A stretch of 64,000 nucleotides of DNA from Doryteuthis pealeii (taxonomy: Eukaryota; Mollusca; Cephalopoda; Myopsida; Loliginidae): positions 59,407,115 to 59,471,114 of the forward strand of contig CM042145.1 in NCBI GenBank assembly GCA_023376005.1, in the 5' to 3' direction. The position numbers and the translations under genes are program-made. The notes beneath the pieces are model-generated. The model had not been told where the DNA came from. It saw only the letters and a list, made by a program, of their open reading frames with translations, and ran no database searches. Shown in pieces: positions 10,704 to 20,174 of the stretch; positions within the stretch are counted from its first letter, which is position 1; each line of letters begins with the position of its first letter.

Positions 10704-10740
<37 letters not shown>

Positions 10741-10859
10741 CGAACTCTGAAGAAGGCCAGAGGGAACATTGGCCGAAACGCTGTGGAGAGGACAATAATC
10801 CGAATAAGCCAACTAATACAAATTAACGAGCTTCTTTTCAAACATTCAGAGAAATAATC
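10704..10859 (+). repeat. (TA)n followed by a single family F module
   Basis: After about 16 TA units, CTGAAGA (10,747-10,753) begins a module with GGCCAG/TTGGCC helix II and GAAACGCTGTGG. The expected H17 would be G, which does not support cleavage, so this copy is likely dead. Confidence 0.55.
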
Positions 10860-11575
10860 CCATCAGAGTGTAATGGTTAGAAAGCTTGTATCACATATCA
10901 ATTACAACTGAATTGCGAGTTCGATGCCCCATACTTGCGACCTTGTGTCACATCCTACCCGAGATGAACGAGTTGGGTATTAGAGAATTCCATCATAGTG
11001 AAATGGTTAGAGAGTACTTATCACAGATATATTATTACTGTTTAGCGAGTTGGACCCTCGCTCGATGCCCTATACTTGCAACCTTGTGTCACATCCCACC
11101 CGAGGCGGACGGGTTGATTATTCGGGAATTCCATCGTGGAGTAACGGTTAGGAAGCTAGTATCACCGATCCATTTCTACTAAATAGCGAGTTTGGTCCTT
11201 GCTGGATACCTTATACATGCAACCGTGTGTTACATCCTACCGGACGGGTTGGATAAATACCTACTTGGTTGTAATGGTTAACAAGCTTGTCTCCCATATT
11301 AAAACTGACTATCGGGTTCTATCTTCACTGAATGCCTCATAATTTTGACCTTGTGTCACATCCTACCCGTGTCAAATGGTTGTTTTAATACCTCCTGTCC
11401 ATGGCAAACTGGTTGAGTAAAAGACCATCTCATCGTTGTGTAAATTAGCAAGCTAATCTCACAGATCCATTACTACTGAATGACAAATTCGATCTTCGCT
11501 GAATAACCCATACTTGCGACCTTGTGTCACATTAGGATGTGTCCAATGGATTCGATAAACACCTACTTATTCCTA
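10860..11575 (+). repeat. tandem array of about five tRNA-like units
   Basis: Units begin near 10,861, 10,991, 11,131, 11,262 and 11,431, about 130-170 bases apart. Each has a GTAATGGTTAG(A)AAGCT-like A box, a GCGAGTTCGAT-like B box and the phrase TACTTGCGACCTTGTGTCACATCC before the next unit. The last phrase is also the tail of SINE-B, so this looks like a SINE-B relative amplified head to tail. The units are diverged from each other, so the array is not recent. Confidence 0.75.
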
Positions 11576-11740
11576 CAGAATATCAAAAATGATACTCGCT
11601 TTTCGACACTGACTCGTACTAGGCCAAGAAATATAAGTAGAAAGTAAATAGCATCTTTTGTATTCTAATATCTAAATAAACTTTATATCTACACTTCCGT
11701 TAATATTTCTTCCCCTATTGGCTATGTCAACAAATTTAGA

Positions 11741-12150
11741 ATCTACCCGGGGAAATTATTATGGACATAAATATATCTACGTGATGAAATTAGAATTTCA
11801 AATTTATCAAATAATGTATGGCTATTATTTGTGTGAATTCTTTTTTTAGATGAGGCTTGAAAATTTTTACTATTTAAACTTTTCAGGCTGTTGTCCTTAT
11901 CTTTATTGTAAAACACAATGTTTCGGTCTGATGTGCTCACTGAATTTCTCCAGCTGTTTCCGACACGAAGGCTCTCGATTTCGACAAGAAGGTTACCAAG
12001 TTTGACAAAACTCCTAAAGAAGGCCGGAGGGTACATCGGCCGAAATGTTGTGTATATAAAAAGTAACATTAAGACAACGAAAAATGTAAATAATACAATG
12101 ATATCTTTATATTTTGAGATACATCAGTGCAGAATTCAATAAATATATAT
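11741..12150. repeat. family F element, degenerate divergent pair
   Basis: The minus module lies near 11,905-11,960. The plus module lies near 12,010-12,060, with core CTAAAGA and helix II GGCCGGAGGGTACATCGGCC, then GAAATGTTGTG. The flanks match the element at 10,320-10,670. The cores are mutated. Confidence 0.55.
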
Positions 12151-12164
12151 AGAAATTTGAAAAA

Positions 12165-12516
12165 AACAAGTGTTCCGAAAATAGGATGAATTTATTTATC
12201 AACAACGTTTCGGTTTCTTTAAACCTTCATCAGGATGTGTCTTGGGGTGAAGCAATTGATGGATGTGTTAAAGATGACAGGAGATGAAAATCTTTATAAA
12301 TTTTTTTTGTTGTGTAACTGCATTTTTTCAGCATTATATTTTTGAAAGACGAGTCGCGATCCGCGCACGCAAAGATATCATGACGCGTGATAACATCAAA
12401 TTTAAAACATCCATCAATTTCTTCACCCCATGACACAACCTGATGAAGGTTTAAAGAAACCGAAACGTTTAAACGTTGATAAATAAATGCATCCTATTTT
12501 CGGAACACTCGTTTTT
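12165..12516. repeat. fold-back element bearing two opposed hammerhead motifs
   Basis: The left arm (about 12,165-12,275) and right arm (about 12,404-12,516) are inverted copies around a unique 128-base centre. The right arm holds CTGATGA (12,440-12,446), helix II GGTTT/AAACC, GAAA (12,462-12,465) and a palindromic helix III, but only one or two helix I pairs. The left arm holds the better minus-strand copy listed separately. Both ribozyme strands point outwards. Confidence 0.75.
12198..12236 (-). ncRNA. hammerhead ribozyme motif, candidate
   Basis: On the minus strand helix I is ATC (12,236-12,234) with GAT (12,200-12,198). The core is CTGATGA (12,233-12,227), helix II is five pairs GGTTT/AAACC with one extra A before it, and GAAA is at 12,211-12,208. 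Helix III is AC/GT with loop GTT, and cleavage would follow T at 12,201. An extra A after A9 is known in the chrysanthemum chlorotic mottle viroid plus-strand hammerhead, so it need not abolish activity. Helix I is short. Confidence 0.55.
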
Positions 12517-12557
12517 TCAAATTTCTTAATATTGTCGGATTTATTTCCATATTTACT

Positions 12558-12558
12558 C

Positions 12559-12628
<70 letters not shown>

Positions 12629-12629
12629 T
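12558..12629. repeat. (TA)n(GA)n microsatellite
   Basis: About 22 TA units pass directly into about 13 GA units. Open frames on both strands across it are repeat artefacts. Confidence 0.9.
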
Positions 12630-12963
12630 AAAAAACAAAGTTATGCCATTTTGTTTAGAACTAGTGAGAAGCTGATCCCTGTGGATCACACCCCTCTTCT
12701 CCACATAGTGACCGTTTTATGTTGACTGTTCTTTGAGCCACTTCTTCACTAAAGATTTCACTTCCTCGTCACTGGAATAATCACTATCATCTCTTCGGCC
12801 CCATGAAAGAGGGTTTGAGAGGCAAACATTATTCCAGTGACGAGGAAGTGAAATCTGTAGTGAAGAAGCGGACCAGCTTCATTTTTATCTATGATACATG
12901 TTTCTGTGTTAGTAATTATACTTGTCCTAAACAAAATGGCATTACTTTTTGACTCGCCTCGTA
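12630..12963. pseudogene. mariner-like transposase 3' remnant in inverted duplicate
   Basis: The minus strand at 12,796-12,719 reads SDYSSDEEVKSLVKKWLKEQ before a stop, matching the C-terminal part of mariner-family transposases (the DEEVK...W region). The plus strand at 12,828-12,880 encodes the same segment again with changes. Arms of about 41 bp (12,741-12,782 and 12,828-12,869) and outer arms with ATGCCATTTTGTTTA and AAACAAAATGGCAT make a near palindrome. The plus end ATTACTTTTTGACTCGCC resembles a mariner terminal repeat. Only the last few dozen codons survive, so no activity is possible. Confidence 0.6.
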
Positions 12964-13515
12964 TAATAAAGACTTTTATATCTTAATTAATGGAATCAAC
13001 TATAAGGTGTTATTTTGTGTCCTTTGTTTTTTAATAAGACCACTGGGAATTTTTTGCACTCAATATATTGTACTTTTGATTTGAAGGTGTGATAATTTAT
13101 AAAGAATATTTTGGTACTCTCCATCAAAAGATAACACTTAGAAAATATTTTCTACCATAATACCACATTATCATTATTATCATAAAGGCGTCTCTCTCTC
13201 TCTCCCTCTCCTCGCGTGAACAATCGCACTTGGAAAGTCTTCTAGATGGCATCTAGTGTCTACACAGGGCTGATTGATGTAAATTTTTGCTAGTCGGCTA
13301 ACACTGGTGTCCATGTAAAAATGGCACATTCTAGACTGTTTTTTCTCCTGAATACAGTCAAAAAGGTCTCAAATATAATACAGAATGAATCAATATCCAA
13401 CCTAAAGTATGAACCAACTTCAATTCCTATCAAATGTTCAAAAGTATACGCGATGTCGATTGTGTGTGTGAATCTAATGTTTATATGTGTGCAGCGTCTT
13501 AGTTCGTGTTTACAC
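12964..13515. other. AT-rich stretch without gene
   Basis: It contains a short CT run near 13,193. The open frame at 13,321-13,530 has no recognised motif. The segment GTAAATTTTTGCTAGTCGGCTAACACTGGTGT resembles 38,114-38,145, a small dispersed repeat. Confidence 0.45.
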
Positions 13516-13830
13516 CGACCTAGTCATTAATACACGTGTTCCTTAATTTTACAACAGCTATAATCTTGCAATACACTCTCTTTAAAAAAATTTTTTTAAG
13601 TCCAAATAGTCCAAGATGAAATGCAAAAATGTAAATTCTAATTATCTGGTGTTGCTTATCCACCAAATTCTTATTTTCATGAGTGCCGTCACCTCAGCTA
13701 AATAATGGACCATTCCGTTTTCATCATAAAGAAAAAAGGGAGGAGAAGCACATCCTACACAGAAAAATATTACAAGAAAGAAATAAAGAAAGTAGGGAAA
13801 ACAGATATAACGGTGTCTGGAATTTACTTT
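13516..13830 (+). repeat. dispersed repeat, family I
   Basis: It carries CACGTGTTCCTTAATTTTAC, AGTCCAAGATGAAATGCAAA, TTATCTGGTGTTGCTTATCC and GTCACCTCAGCTAAATAATGG in the same order as the other copies. The 3' part is lost. Confidence 0.75.
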
Positions 13831-14305
13831 GGGATCTTTTTGAATATCATTTCTTGTGCTGTTTATAGTTTTTAATGACAAGCACAATATGTTCTTGTTT
13901 TCTTTTTGTTTTTTGTTTTTCTGAGTTCATTTATTTTATCCCTAAGTAAAAATGCCTTGGAGTGGAAACGCTCATCCTGCATCTGGTTTCTTCAAGCACT
14001 CAGGCCAGACTGCCAACCCATCACTCCTCTTTCTCTCGCTCTTTTCCTCGCCTTGAACTGACCAGAGATCGACAGGTAGCCTTTCATTCGTCATCCCAAA
14101 TATTCTAGTAATTTTCCACTATTATCTACACGTTACTTAAATTTTGTGGTTTTTCCATCTCATTTGTATTACAGCGTTACCCCCATTCAAGCATCCATTC
14201 ATTTGTGTTGCATTACCTCTGTCATATTCCAAAGATAGATATTGCAGGGGTGTATTTTACGAATAAAACTCACAAACCTATGAGAGGAATTTAATTAATG
14301 TTTTC
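13831..14305. other. unassigned stretch
   Basis: No repeat copy, motif or coding signal recognised. Base composition at 13,950-14,090 is slightly more balanced than the surroundings. Confidence 0.4.
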
Positions 14306-14309
14306 CCTG

Positions 14310-14545
14310 TTCGGTTTAGCTCAGTCGGTAGAGCATTCGAAGAGGAGCCACAAGGTTCTTGGTTTGATAGCGGACCTCGCCAACTCAGCACTTATGTACG
14401 TATGAGTATCACAGGTATCTGTTCCGTAAAGTAAGGAGCTGATGGTAGGCGTGGAGCTCCATCTCAGATGCAAAAACAATCTCCTTGGTTTAGCTCTAGT
14501 GAAAAGGGGATAGACTTCCTCGCTGTGTGGCCACTGAGACGACTT
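14310..14545 (+). repeat. tRNA-derived SINE, family SINE-A
   Basis: The head has TAGCTCAGTCGGTAGAGC (A box, 14,318-14,335) and a mutated B box TGGTTTGATAGC near 14,362. The body with GTAAGGAGCTGATGGTAGG and TCTAGTGAAAAGGGGATAG follows. Confidence 0.85.
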
Positions 14546-14900
14546 ACAAAGTTAATATTAGAATATGCATGTTCAGTATGGTATGTATCTCTGCAAAGGG
14601 ATAATACGATTCTCTTATTTGCAATTATTAAATCTACGCAAGTCTATGATATCATTAAAAAACGGCTTTACAGGAAATGTGTTTATCTCGAGAATATAAC
14701 ATGGTGAAACTTCGTCTACAACTAGTTGCTAATCTTTCCTTCAGTTGATAAATCGAAAGAGACTGCGACTAAACAGGATCGGCAGTTGAGGAGGAGGGGG
14801 GATGGAACAGAATGAGAATGCAATAAAATGAGAACGAATCTGCATTATTTTTAATATCTGCTGTTAACTGAAAATTTTATGTACAGTTAAACATTTTTTA
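14546..14900. other. unassigned stretch
   Basis: No gene or repeat copy recognised. A short G run occurs near 14,790. Confidence 0.4.
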
Positions 14901-15045
14901 CTCTTTATTTTTCTTTCTTTCTTTTCTTTCTTTTCTTTCTTTTCTTCCTTTTTTCCCTTTTTGTCTTTCTTTCTCTTTTTCTTCCTTCATTTCTTTTCTT
15001 TTTTTTCTTTCCTTTTTTCTCCCTTTGTTTCTTTCTCTCTTTCCT
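14901..15045. repeat. T/C-rich low-complexity tract
   Basis: The plus strand is almost purely T and C with TTTC units. The 71-codon minus-strand frame rich in Lys, Glu and Arg is an artefact. Confidence 0.9.
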
Positions 15046-15330
15046 ACAAAGGTACTGTGTGATGCAAAAATATAAATCAGCTTCACTTTAGGAGAATCTT
15101 TCCCTGTATACATGAATAAGAACTGGGTTTTTATACAGCGCTTGGGCGCATCAAAAGCGGAATGCCGACGGAACTAAGATATTTTCGACGAATAATCCAA
15201 TTAAATGACAGCCGGCTCTTTTTTTTTAAACACCTAATACCCGTTTCTGAAAATATCAAGCTTTTAGGCTCTTAAATGCCCATCCTGTTTTTAAGCTCAT
15301 GCCTCAACCACATTACAACCCTGTCGGCGA

Positions 15331-15545
15331 GACTTTAGAATACATCGACTGCATCTCTGCAAAAGGGTGAGACCCCCCTCCCCTCAATTGAATCACCTTT
15401 TGGCTGTGGGTGGCGATACGTGATGTTTTAGATTGGAACCGTTGTAGCTGAGCAGTCCATAACATGAAACACTCCACTTTTCCCCTTACTTAGGCTAGAA
15501 GAGCGTTCAGAGAATACTTGTCATTTCTAGGATATTTCGAATATT
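15331..15545 (-). repeat. family J fragment
   Basis: CTGTGGGTGGCGATACGTGATG and GCTGAGCAGTCCATAACATG...CCCTTACTTAGGCTAGA are the reverse complement of the 3' part of the family J copies at 47.5 and 48.0 kb. Confidence 0.6.
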
Positions 15546-15633
15546 CTAGAAATATTGGTAAACAAATAAGATTAAGTATTCAATATTTATCATTTTATTT
15601 CTCAATTTCATTATTTATGCTTCTCAATTTTCC

Positions 15634-15664
<31 letters not shown>

Positions 15665-15755
15665 ATATATATGTAAAAATGTAAAAGGAATTGAATCCGA
15701 CAATATGAGGAAAAATGAGTAAAGAAAAGTAAATGGATAAAATGAATTTAATCGA

Positions 15756-15836
15756 TCACTTACACATGTGTTTCGGTCAGTTTATGTGTGTGAAAATATT
15801 TCGCACACATACAAGAATCGACCTTCATCAGAGTGA
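15756..15836 (-). ncRNA. hammerhead ribozyme motif with extended helix II
   Basis: This is the mirror copy of the plus-strand motif at 15,874-15,954. Helix I strands are at 15,836-15,832 and 15,760-15,756, CTGATGA at 15,831-15,825, GAAA at 15,774-15,771, and cleavage would follow A at 15,761. The two copies show no difference across the ribozyme. Confidence 0.7.
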
Positions 15837-15873
15837 ATATTTTATTTTTTATATATCATATAAAAATAAATAT

Positions 15874-15954
15874 TCACTCTGATGAAGGTCGATTCTTGTA
15901 TGTGTGCGAAATATTTTCACACACATAAACTGACCGAAACACATGTGTAAGTGA
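15874..15954 (+). ncRNA. hammerhead ribozyme motif with extended helix II
   Basis: Helix I is TCACT (15,874-15,878) with AGTGA (15,950-15,954). The core CTGATGA is at 15,879-15,885. One extra A precedes helix II, which starts with GGTC/GACC and is extended by an inner hairpin TGTGTG/CACACA. GAAA is at 15,936-15,939, and helix III is the palindrome ACACATGTGT ending at U16.1 (15,948). H17 is A15949, so cleavage falls at 15,949/15,950. All invariant bases are present; activity is untested. Confidence 0.7.
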
Positions 15955-16008
15955 TCGATTAAATTCATTTTATCCATTTACTTTTCTTTTCTTTACTCAT
16001 TTTTCCTC

Positions 16009-16013
<5 letters not shown>

Positions 16014-16043
<30 letters not shown>

Positions 16044-16230
16044 ATATATATGAAAAAACAAAGGATGTTTACAACTGCATGGGTTCATGAGGAGAGAATG
16101 TGCAAACCGTTGATGAGCCCATGCAGTTGTAAACATCCTTTGTTTTTTTATTATATCATATTCACACTGTCGGATTAATTTCCATTTTATTTTCACACAC
16201 ACATATATATATATATATATCCGATTGATT
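16014..16230. repeat. (TA)n tracts around a 31-bp hairpin
   Basis: Between TA tracts, 16,053-16,083 and 16,118-16,149 form a perfect inverted repeat (AACAAAGGATGTTTACAACT...), with a 34-base loop. It has the form of a miniature fold-back element, but no hammerhead core is in the loop. Confidence 0.8.
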
Positions 16231-16531
16231 TCATTTTCCCCTCTCACTATAACTGTCTATATAACAGTCTTCTTTCTCTGTTTTTCAATTTCTATGTCTT
16301 TCCAACGCAATCACATTCTTCTATCTATTCTGCTTTACTCTCTTTCTTTATTCCCTTTATTCTTTCTTTCTTTCCTTTTTTCTCTTCTGTTTTCTCACGT
16401 TATTTGAAAGAATTTCATTCGACAAGTGCTCTTGTATTCTGAACCGGCCAATACGACAGACGCGACCAACTCGAACCCATAAGAAATCGCAAGTGCAGTA
16501 TGATACGTAAATAAACCAGCCATTCGCATCA
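16231..16531. other. pyrimidine-rich stretch without gene
   Basis: T/C-rich to about 16,400, then ordinary sequence. No motif recognised. Confidence 0.45.
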
Positions 16532-16538
16532 GAATATA

Positions 16539-16581
<43 letters not shown>

Positions 16582-16590
16582 CACACACAC

Positions 16591-16623
<33 letters not shown>

Positions 16624-16640
16624 CGTGTGAGTTGATGTAT
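16532..16640. repeat. (TA)n and (CA)n microsatellites
   Basis: Two long TA tracts flank a short CACACA run. Confidence 0.9.
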
Positions 16641-16654
16641 GTTTTTTTGTGTGT

Positions 16655-16785
16655 ATGTTTACCAAACTTTCAGCAGGATATGACACGAGGTCAACCTTTA
16701 AGAGGAGTTTAATTGATTTGAATTCAGTATCACTTCTATTAGAGCAGTTGCCAAACTAATATTAAAGAGCCAAGTATATATATAT
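16655..16785 (-). repeat. SINE-B tail fragment
   Basis: The reverse complement carries TAATATTAGTTTGGCAACTGCTC and TTGACCTCGTGTCATATCCTG, the 3' third of SINE-B. A TA tract follows. Confidence 0.65.
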
Positions 16786-16829
16786 ATATAAAAGAATAAA
16801 ATGTTTAGAAAAATCTGACATAATTTGAA

Positions 16830-16995
16830 AAATATAAATGGAAAGTTCGATAAGCCAATACACAATTGATTCAATTAACATTTCATTTATTAAAGAATTC
16901 ATCAGAATTATTCCTTCTGATGAAGTCTTTTAATAAATAAAGACGGAATAGTGACTGAATCAATTGTTTGTGTTGATTTATCTACCTTTACATTT
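16830..16995. repeat. degenerate divergent hammerhead pair
   Basis: Plus strand: CTGATGA (16,918-16,924), then GTCTTT/AAAGAC as helix II, but GGAA replaces GAAA. Minus strand: TTCATCAG at 16,910-16,917 gives the box again, with a weak helix II and GAAA. The outer arms CACAATTGATTCA and TGAATCAATTGTTTGTG are inverted repeats. The architecture matches the 15.8 and 27.2 kb elements but the cores are broken. Confidence 0.55.
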
Positions 16996-17299
16996 ATACT
17001 TTTCACCCAAAAAAACGCACACACACACACATATATATATGTATATAATGTTTGTAATAATAATAGTTAGAAACCATGGCCGATCCATTTATTTTTTCTA
17101 TCTCAATGATCTCATCATAAGTTTACCTTATACGTAACTAAGTCCTTGGTTAAACTCTAGAATTTAAATTAAGGAATGACATTGACTTAATCAAGTATAA
17201 GATTAGATCATTGAAATTGAAATCATGGTACATCCTTTTATTTTTTCTCACTATTACTATTACAAGTATTATATACATATGTGTGTGCGTGTGTGTATT
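16996..17299. other. AT-rich stretch without gene
   Basis: It includes a CA run near 17,015 and a TG run near 17,280. No other copy recognised. Confidence 0.4.
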
Positions 17300-17414
17300 C
17301 TGTTGTCCGAGTGATGCTGAATCGATCGTAATTCTATCCCAGATGTAGCTAGCTTAAAAATGTCTAGCCACACCGAAGAGACTTGATAAGTCGAAACAGG
17401 TATCTGTGGATGAC

Positions 17415-17420
<6 letters not shown>
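17300..17420 (+). repeat. tRNA-hammerhead SINE (family E), nearly intact ribozyme
   Basis: The 3' part (17,368-17,409) has helix I CCACA/TGTGG (five pairs), helix II GACTT-GAT-AAGTC (five pairs), GAAA and an AUC cleavage site at 17,402-17,404. The only core fault is CCGAAGA in place of CTGAAGA (U4 to C). Helix III has also lost one base. The upstream part aligns with the degenerate tRNA-like heads of the other family E copies. The unit runs straight into a (TA)n tail. Confidence 0.6.
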
Positions 17421-17452
<32 letters not shown>

Positions 17453-17544
17453 ATATAACTGATAGAATATAGAATATATATTGAGCACTTTTGGATAATT
17501 TACTAATGCCACTGCAACGGAAGAGTTAAAGCTGCATTTGGATA

Positions 17545-17589
<45 letters not shown>

Positions 17590-17594
17590 GGGTA
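17415..17594. repeat. (TA)n tracts with a short unique spacer
   Basis: TA tracts at 17,415-17,457 and about 17,548-17,587 bracket about 90 unassigned bases. The second tract abuts the hammerhead at 17,595. Confidence 0.85.
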
Positions 17595-17640
17595 AACTAT
17601 AGACACGTGTTTCGAGGTATCACCTCTCATCAGTATAGTT
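17595..17640 (-). ncRNA. hammerhead ribozyme, complete motif
   Basis: On the minus strand helix I is AACTATA (17,640-17,634) with TATAGTT (17,601-17,595), seven perfect pairs. The core is CTGATGA (17,633-17,627). Helix II is GAGGT-GAT-ACCTC (five pairs), and GAAA lies at 17,613-17,610. Helix III folds from ACACGTGT (17,610-17,603), ending in U16.1. H17 is C (17,602), a classical GUC site, so cleavage would fall between 17,602 and 17,601. Every invariant core base is present. The 46-nt motif sits alone between two (TA)n tracts. No protein or tRNA head is adjacent. Confidence 0.85.
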
Positions 17641-17679
17641 ATACGATTTATATATATATATATATATAATGTGTGTTTG
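17641..17679. repeat. (TA)n microsatellite
   Basis: TA units begin 10 bases past the 5' end of the minus-strand hammerhead. Confidence 0.85.
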
Positions 17680-18070
17680 TTAGAATGCTGCCATCGCTGT
17701 GGGGGGCTGAGAGAAGCAAGCTTTTAATAGCTGGCTGAAGAGCCACCATCTACCTGTCTATGAAAGAATTTGTGTCCAACTAAATATTGAAGCGGCCTAT
17801 TAGAAATGGTGATTTTTCAATCCTGCAACATCAAAAATGGTGAAGTTCCAACATGTAGTTTATATGGAAGAATATGTCCCTCCAAGGCTGGCCATCTGAA
17901 AAAACACAATGATACAGTGTCAAATGCTACTGGCACACAAGTATGTCTACTATGTAATAGATCCTTCAGGAGCCTCAGTGGACTGAAGAGTCATCTTCGT
18001 GCTCACAAACTATCGGATGCTTGCAAATATAATAAAAAGAAAAGAAAGAACAGACAATGGTCTTACTTGT
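17680..18070 (+). pseudogene. LINE 3' fragment with C2H2-type finger
   Basis: The frame from 17,806 contains CSLYGRICPSKAGHLKKH and CLLCNRSFRSLSGLKSHLRA, the paired Cys/His fingers that end many invertebrate non-LTR retrotransposon polyproteins. The upstream part in the same direction has stops. This is a 5'-truncated copy: reverse transcriptase and endonuclease are missing. The copy is followed by (TA)n, the likely 3' tail. A host zinc-finger gene is less likely because of the family's known LINE context and the adjacent LINE end at 18.6 kb. Confidence 0.6.
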
Positions 18071-18085
18071 GCACGAGTTGACAAC

Positions 18086-18152
<67 letters not shown>

Positions 18153-18155
18153 CGA
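18086..18155. repeat. (TA)n(GA)n microsatellite
   Basis: About 24 TA units followed by seven GA units, directly after the LINE fragment. Confidence 0.9.
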
Positions 18156-18561
18156 GCCCTCGTTTACTAAAGACCGACCACACCGGTAGTAGCATGAATT
18201 TATCAATCCAAAAACCACAAACAGACTAGATGGGACTCTCTAGCTTCGGCCAGCAATTCATCCAGGACAAGGAAAAGTCTTATAAAAACACCGTGGGCTT
18301 GCAGCTCTACCTTATCACAAGGAAAGGCAAAGGGAGTAAACCCCGAAAACAAATCCGGAGCTGGAGTCCCGAAGATGGGCAGTGCTGAATCTCAGTACTT
18401 CACAACAACTCATGCGAAACCGCCGTTGACAAACAGCATTGGTTCGTACCTTCCCTTTGGATCACAACGGCTGTGTGGAGAGGGAGAATCTGCTGCTAGG
18501 GGGACAGCTTACCCTCCATAAAACCTGCCCAGGCTACGTAGTTTCGACTGCAAAAAAATGA
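18156..18561. other. probable decayed LINE sequence
   Basis: Base composition is more balanced than in the neighbours and no SINE head is visible. It precedes the recognised LINE frame in the same orientation, so it may be the eroded upstream part of that LINE, but no motif proves this. Confidence 0.4.
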
Positions 18562-19155
18562 TATTCATGCCACGAGAGGAAACTGGACAATTTCCACCTC
18601 AGATGCCTACATCGCATCCTACACATACGTTGGCAGGACAAAGTGCCAAACACAAAAGTGCTGGAACGAGCAAACATGAACAGTATGCCCGCCATCATCT
18701 GCGAGAGACGCCTACGTTGGCTTGGTCACATCAGGAGGATGGACAAAGGCCGCATCCCCAAAGACCTACTGTATGGCGAATTAGGAGAGGACACCCGACC
18801 AGTAGGGAGACCACGCCTGCGCATTATAGATGCCTGCAAGAGAAACATGAAGACATACCACATTAACACCATCACATGGGAGGCTTGTGGAGAAGACCGG
18901 TTGACCTGGCGTCTCCTCGTCAAACAAGGAACGAAAGGGAGTGAAAAAGAGAGGAAAGAAGTCGCCACGGAAAAGAGAGCCAAAAGGAAGGAGAGACAAC
19001 AGCAACTCCAACAGGCATCACTGTTTGTTTGCAGTCACTGTACCAGAGATTGCCATTCAAGAATCGGACTATTCAGCCTCTCACGCAGCTGCAGATTATT
19101 TAAAAAATGGACACTACGCCATTGTCTTTAGTAGACGGAAGGATGCCAACCATAT
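18562..19155 (+). pseudogene. non-LTR retrotransposon (LINE) C-terminal fragment
   Basis: One open frame of about 190 codons runs from a stop near 18,561 to 19,131. It contains LDNFHLRCLHRILHIRW, RRLRWLGHIRRMDKGRIPK, GRPRLRIIDACKRNMK, TWEACGEDRLTWR, a Lys/Glu/Arg-rich stretch and a Cys-rich end (CSHCTRDCHSRIGLF). This order is typical of the region after the reverse transcriptase in a common LINE group of molluscs and fish. Polymerase and endonuclease domains are absent. A second copy on the opposite strand at 23,946-24,500 is closely similar, which argues for recent activity of the family. Confidence 0.8.
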
Positions 19156-19790
19156 ATGAGAAATAATGAGATCTTTGTATCTTTTGTTTTTAGAGAAATT
19201 GATAGGTTTGTTCTTATTTATGAATTATCTTGCATATATATATGTGTGCAAATATACGTATGTTTCAGTCTTTTTGTGTGCATTCGTGTACATTTGTGTT
19301 TGTGTGTGCGTATAATGTAATCGCACACCTATATGTAATTATTGTATGTACAGCACTAGAGTGTGCCTAGCAGTGAATTGATAAGAAACTCGCGTAGGAC
19401 GGAGAAGAATGTCTTTGTGCTTCTCATAAATAAATTATTAGACGCCTACAAAGACCAACTGAATAAGGGACATTGTGTCTATTCATTGCATATTATAAGA
19501 ATTTTACTATTTCCTTTTCCCCCAGATCGCATCTTGCTGTGATTCTCGACGAAATTGGTCGGTGTTTTTCTAACTACGGGTACAGTACATATGGAAATAG
19601 ACCAAAGAATTCTTTTTCGACGACCCCCCCCCTCTCTCTCTCTCTCTCTAACCCCCCCCTTGCGCGTACGACACAATGATCGGATAAATAAAAATACAAA
19701 AGATTTCAGAATGTTTTTTAATGATTCTATTGTTACTTTCATTCGATCCTGATGTCTTTTAGATCGCAATTCATTAACATATTCAATTTT
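19156..19790. other. unassigned stretch
   Basis: It holds a TGTGTG-rich patch (19,235-19,315) and AATAAATTATT at 19,427, followed by a short C-run/CT-run near 19,625. An LTR-like U3/R is conceivable around 19,310-19,450 but no terminal pair or target duplication was found. Confidence 0.4.
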
Positions 19791-20143
19791 TTTCTTTGTT
19801 TATCTATTTATTCATTCATCTATTTCTTTTTTCAATCTTTCTTTTCTTATACAATTTCTCTTTTCTCTCTTTCTTCTCTTCTCTCTTTCTCTCTTTTTCT
19901 CTTTCTTTCTCTCTCTTCTCTCTCTCTCTTTCTCTTTTCTCTCTCTTCTCCTCTCCTCTTTCTCTCTCTCTTCTCTTTCTCTTTCTCTCTTCTCTCTCTC
20001 TCTTTTCTCTTTTTTCTCTCTCTTTCTTTTTTCTCTCTTTTCTCTTTTCCTTTTTCTCCTCTCTCTTTTCTCTTTTTCTCTTTCTTTCCCTTTTTTCTCT
20101 TTCTTTTTTCTCTTTTCTCTTCTCTCTTTTTCTCATTTTCCCC

Positions 20144-20174
<31 letters not shown>

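Larger units (their letters stand above)
15702..16013. repeat. palindromic element with two perfect-match hammerhead arms
   Basis: The left arm (15,702-15,842) and right arm (15,870-16,013) are near-identical inverted copies around about 26 bases of AT. The right arm has one five-base insertion in its outer CT part. Each arm contains one hammerhead motif, minus on the left and plus on the right, so RNAs would diverge outward. (TA)n tracts lie immediately outside both ends. Confidence 0.85.

Noticed and set aside
16081..16120. Hammerhead in the loop of the 16.1 kb hairpin (CCGTTGATGAG)
   Set aside because: The box reads TTGATGA and no GAAA or helix II follows.
17806..18081. Host C2H2 zinc-finger gene
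   Set aside because: The two finger patterns fit the known C-terminal end of LINE polyproteins, the frame has no upstream exon signal, and it ends in a TA tail.
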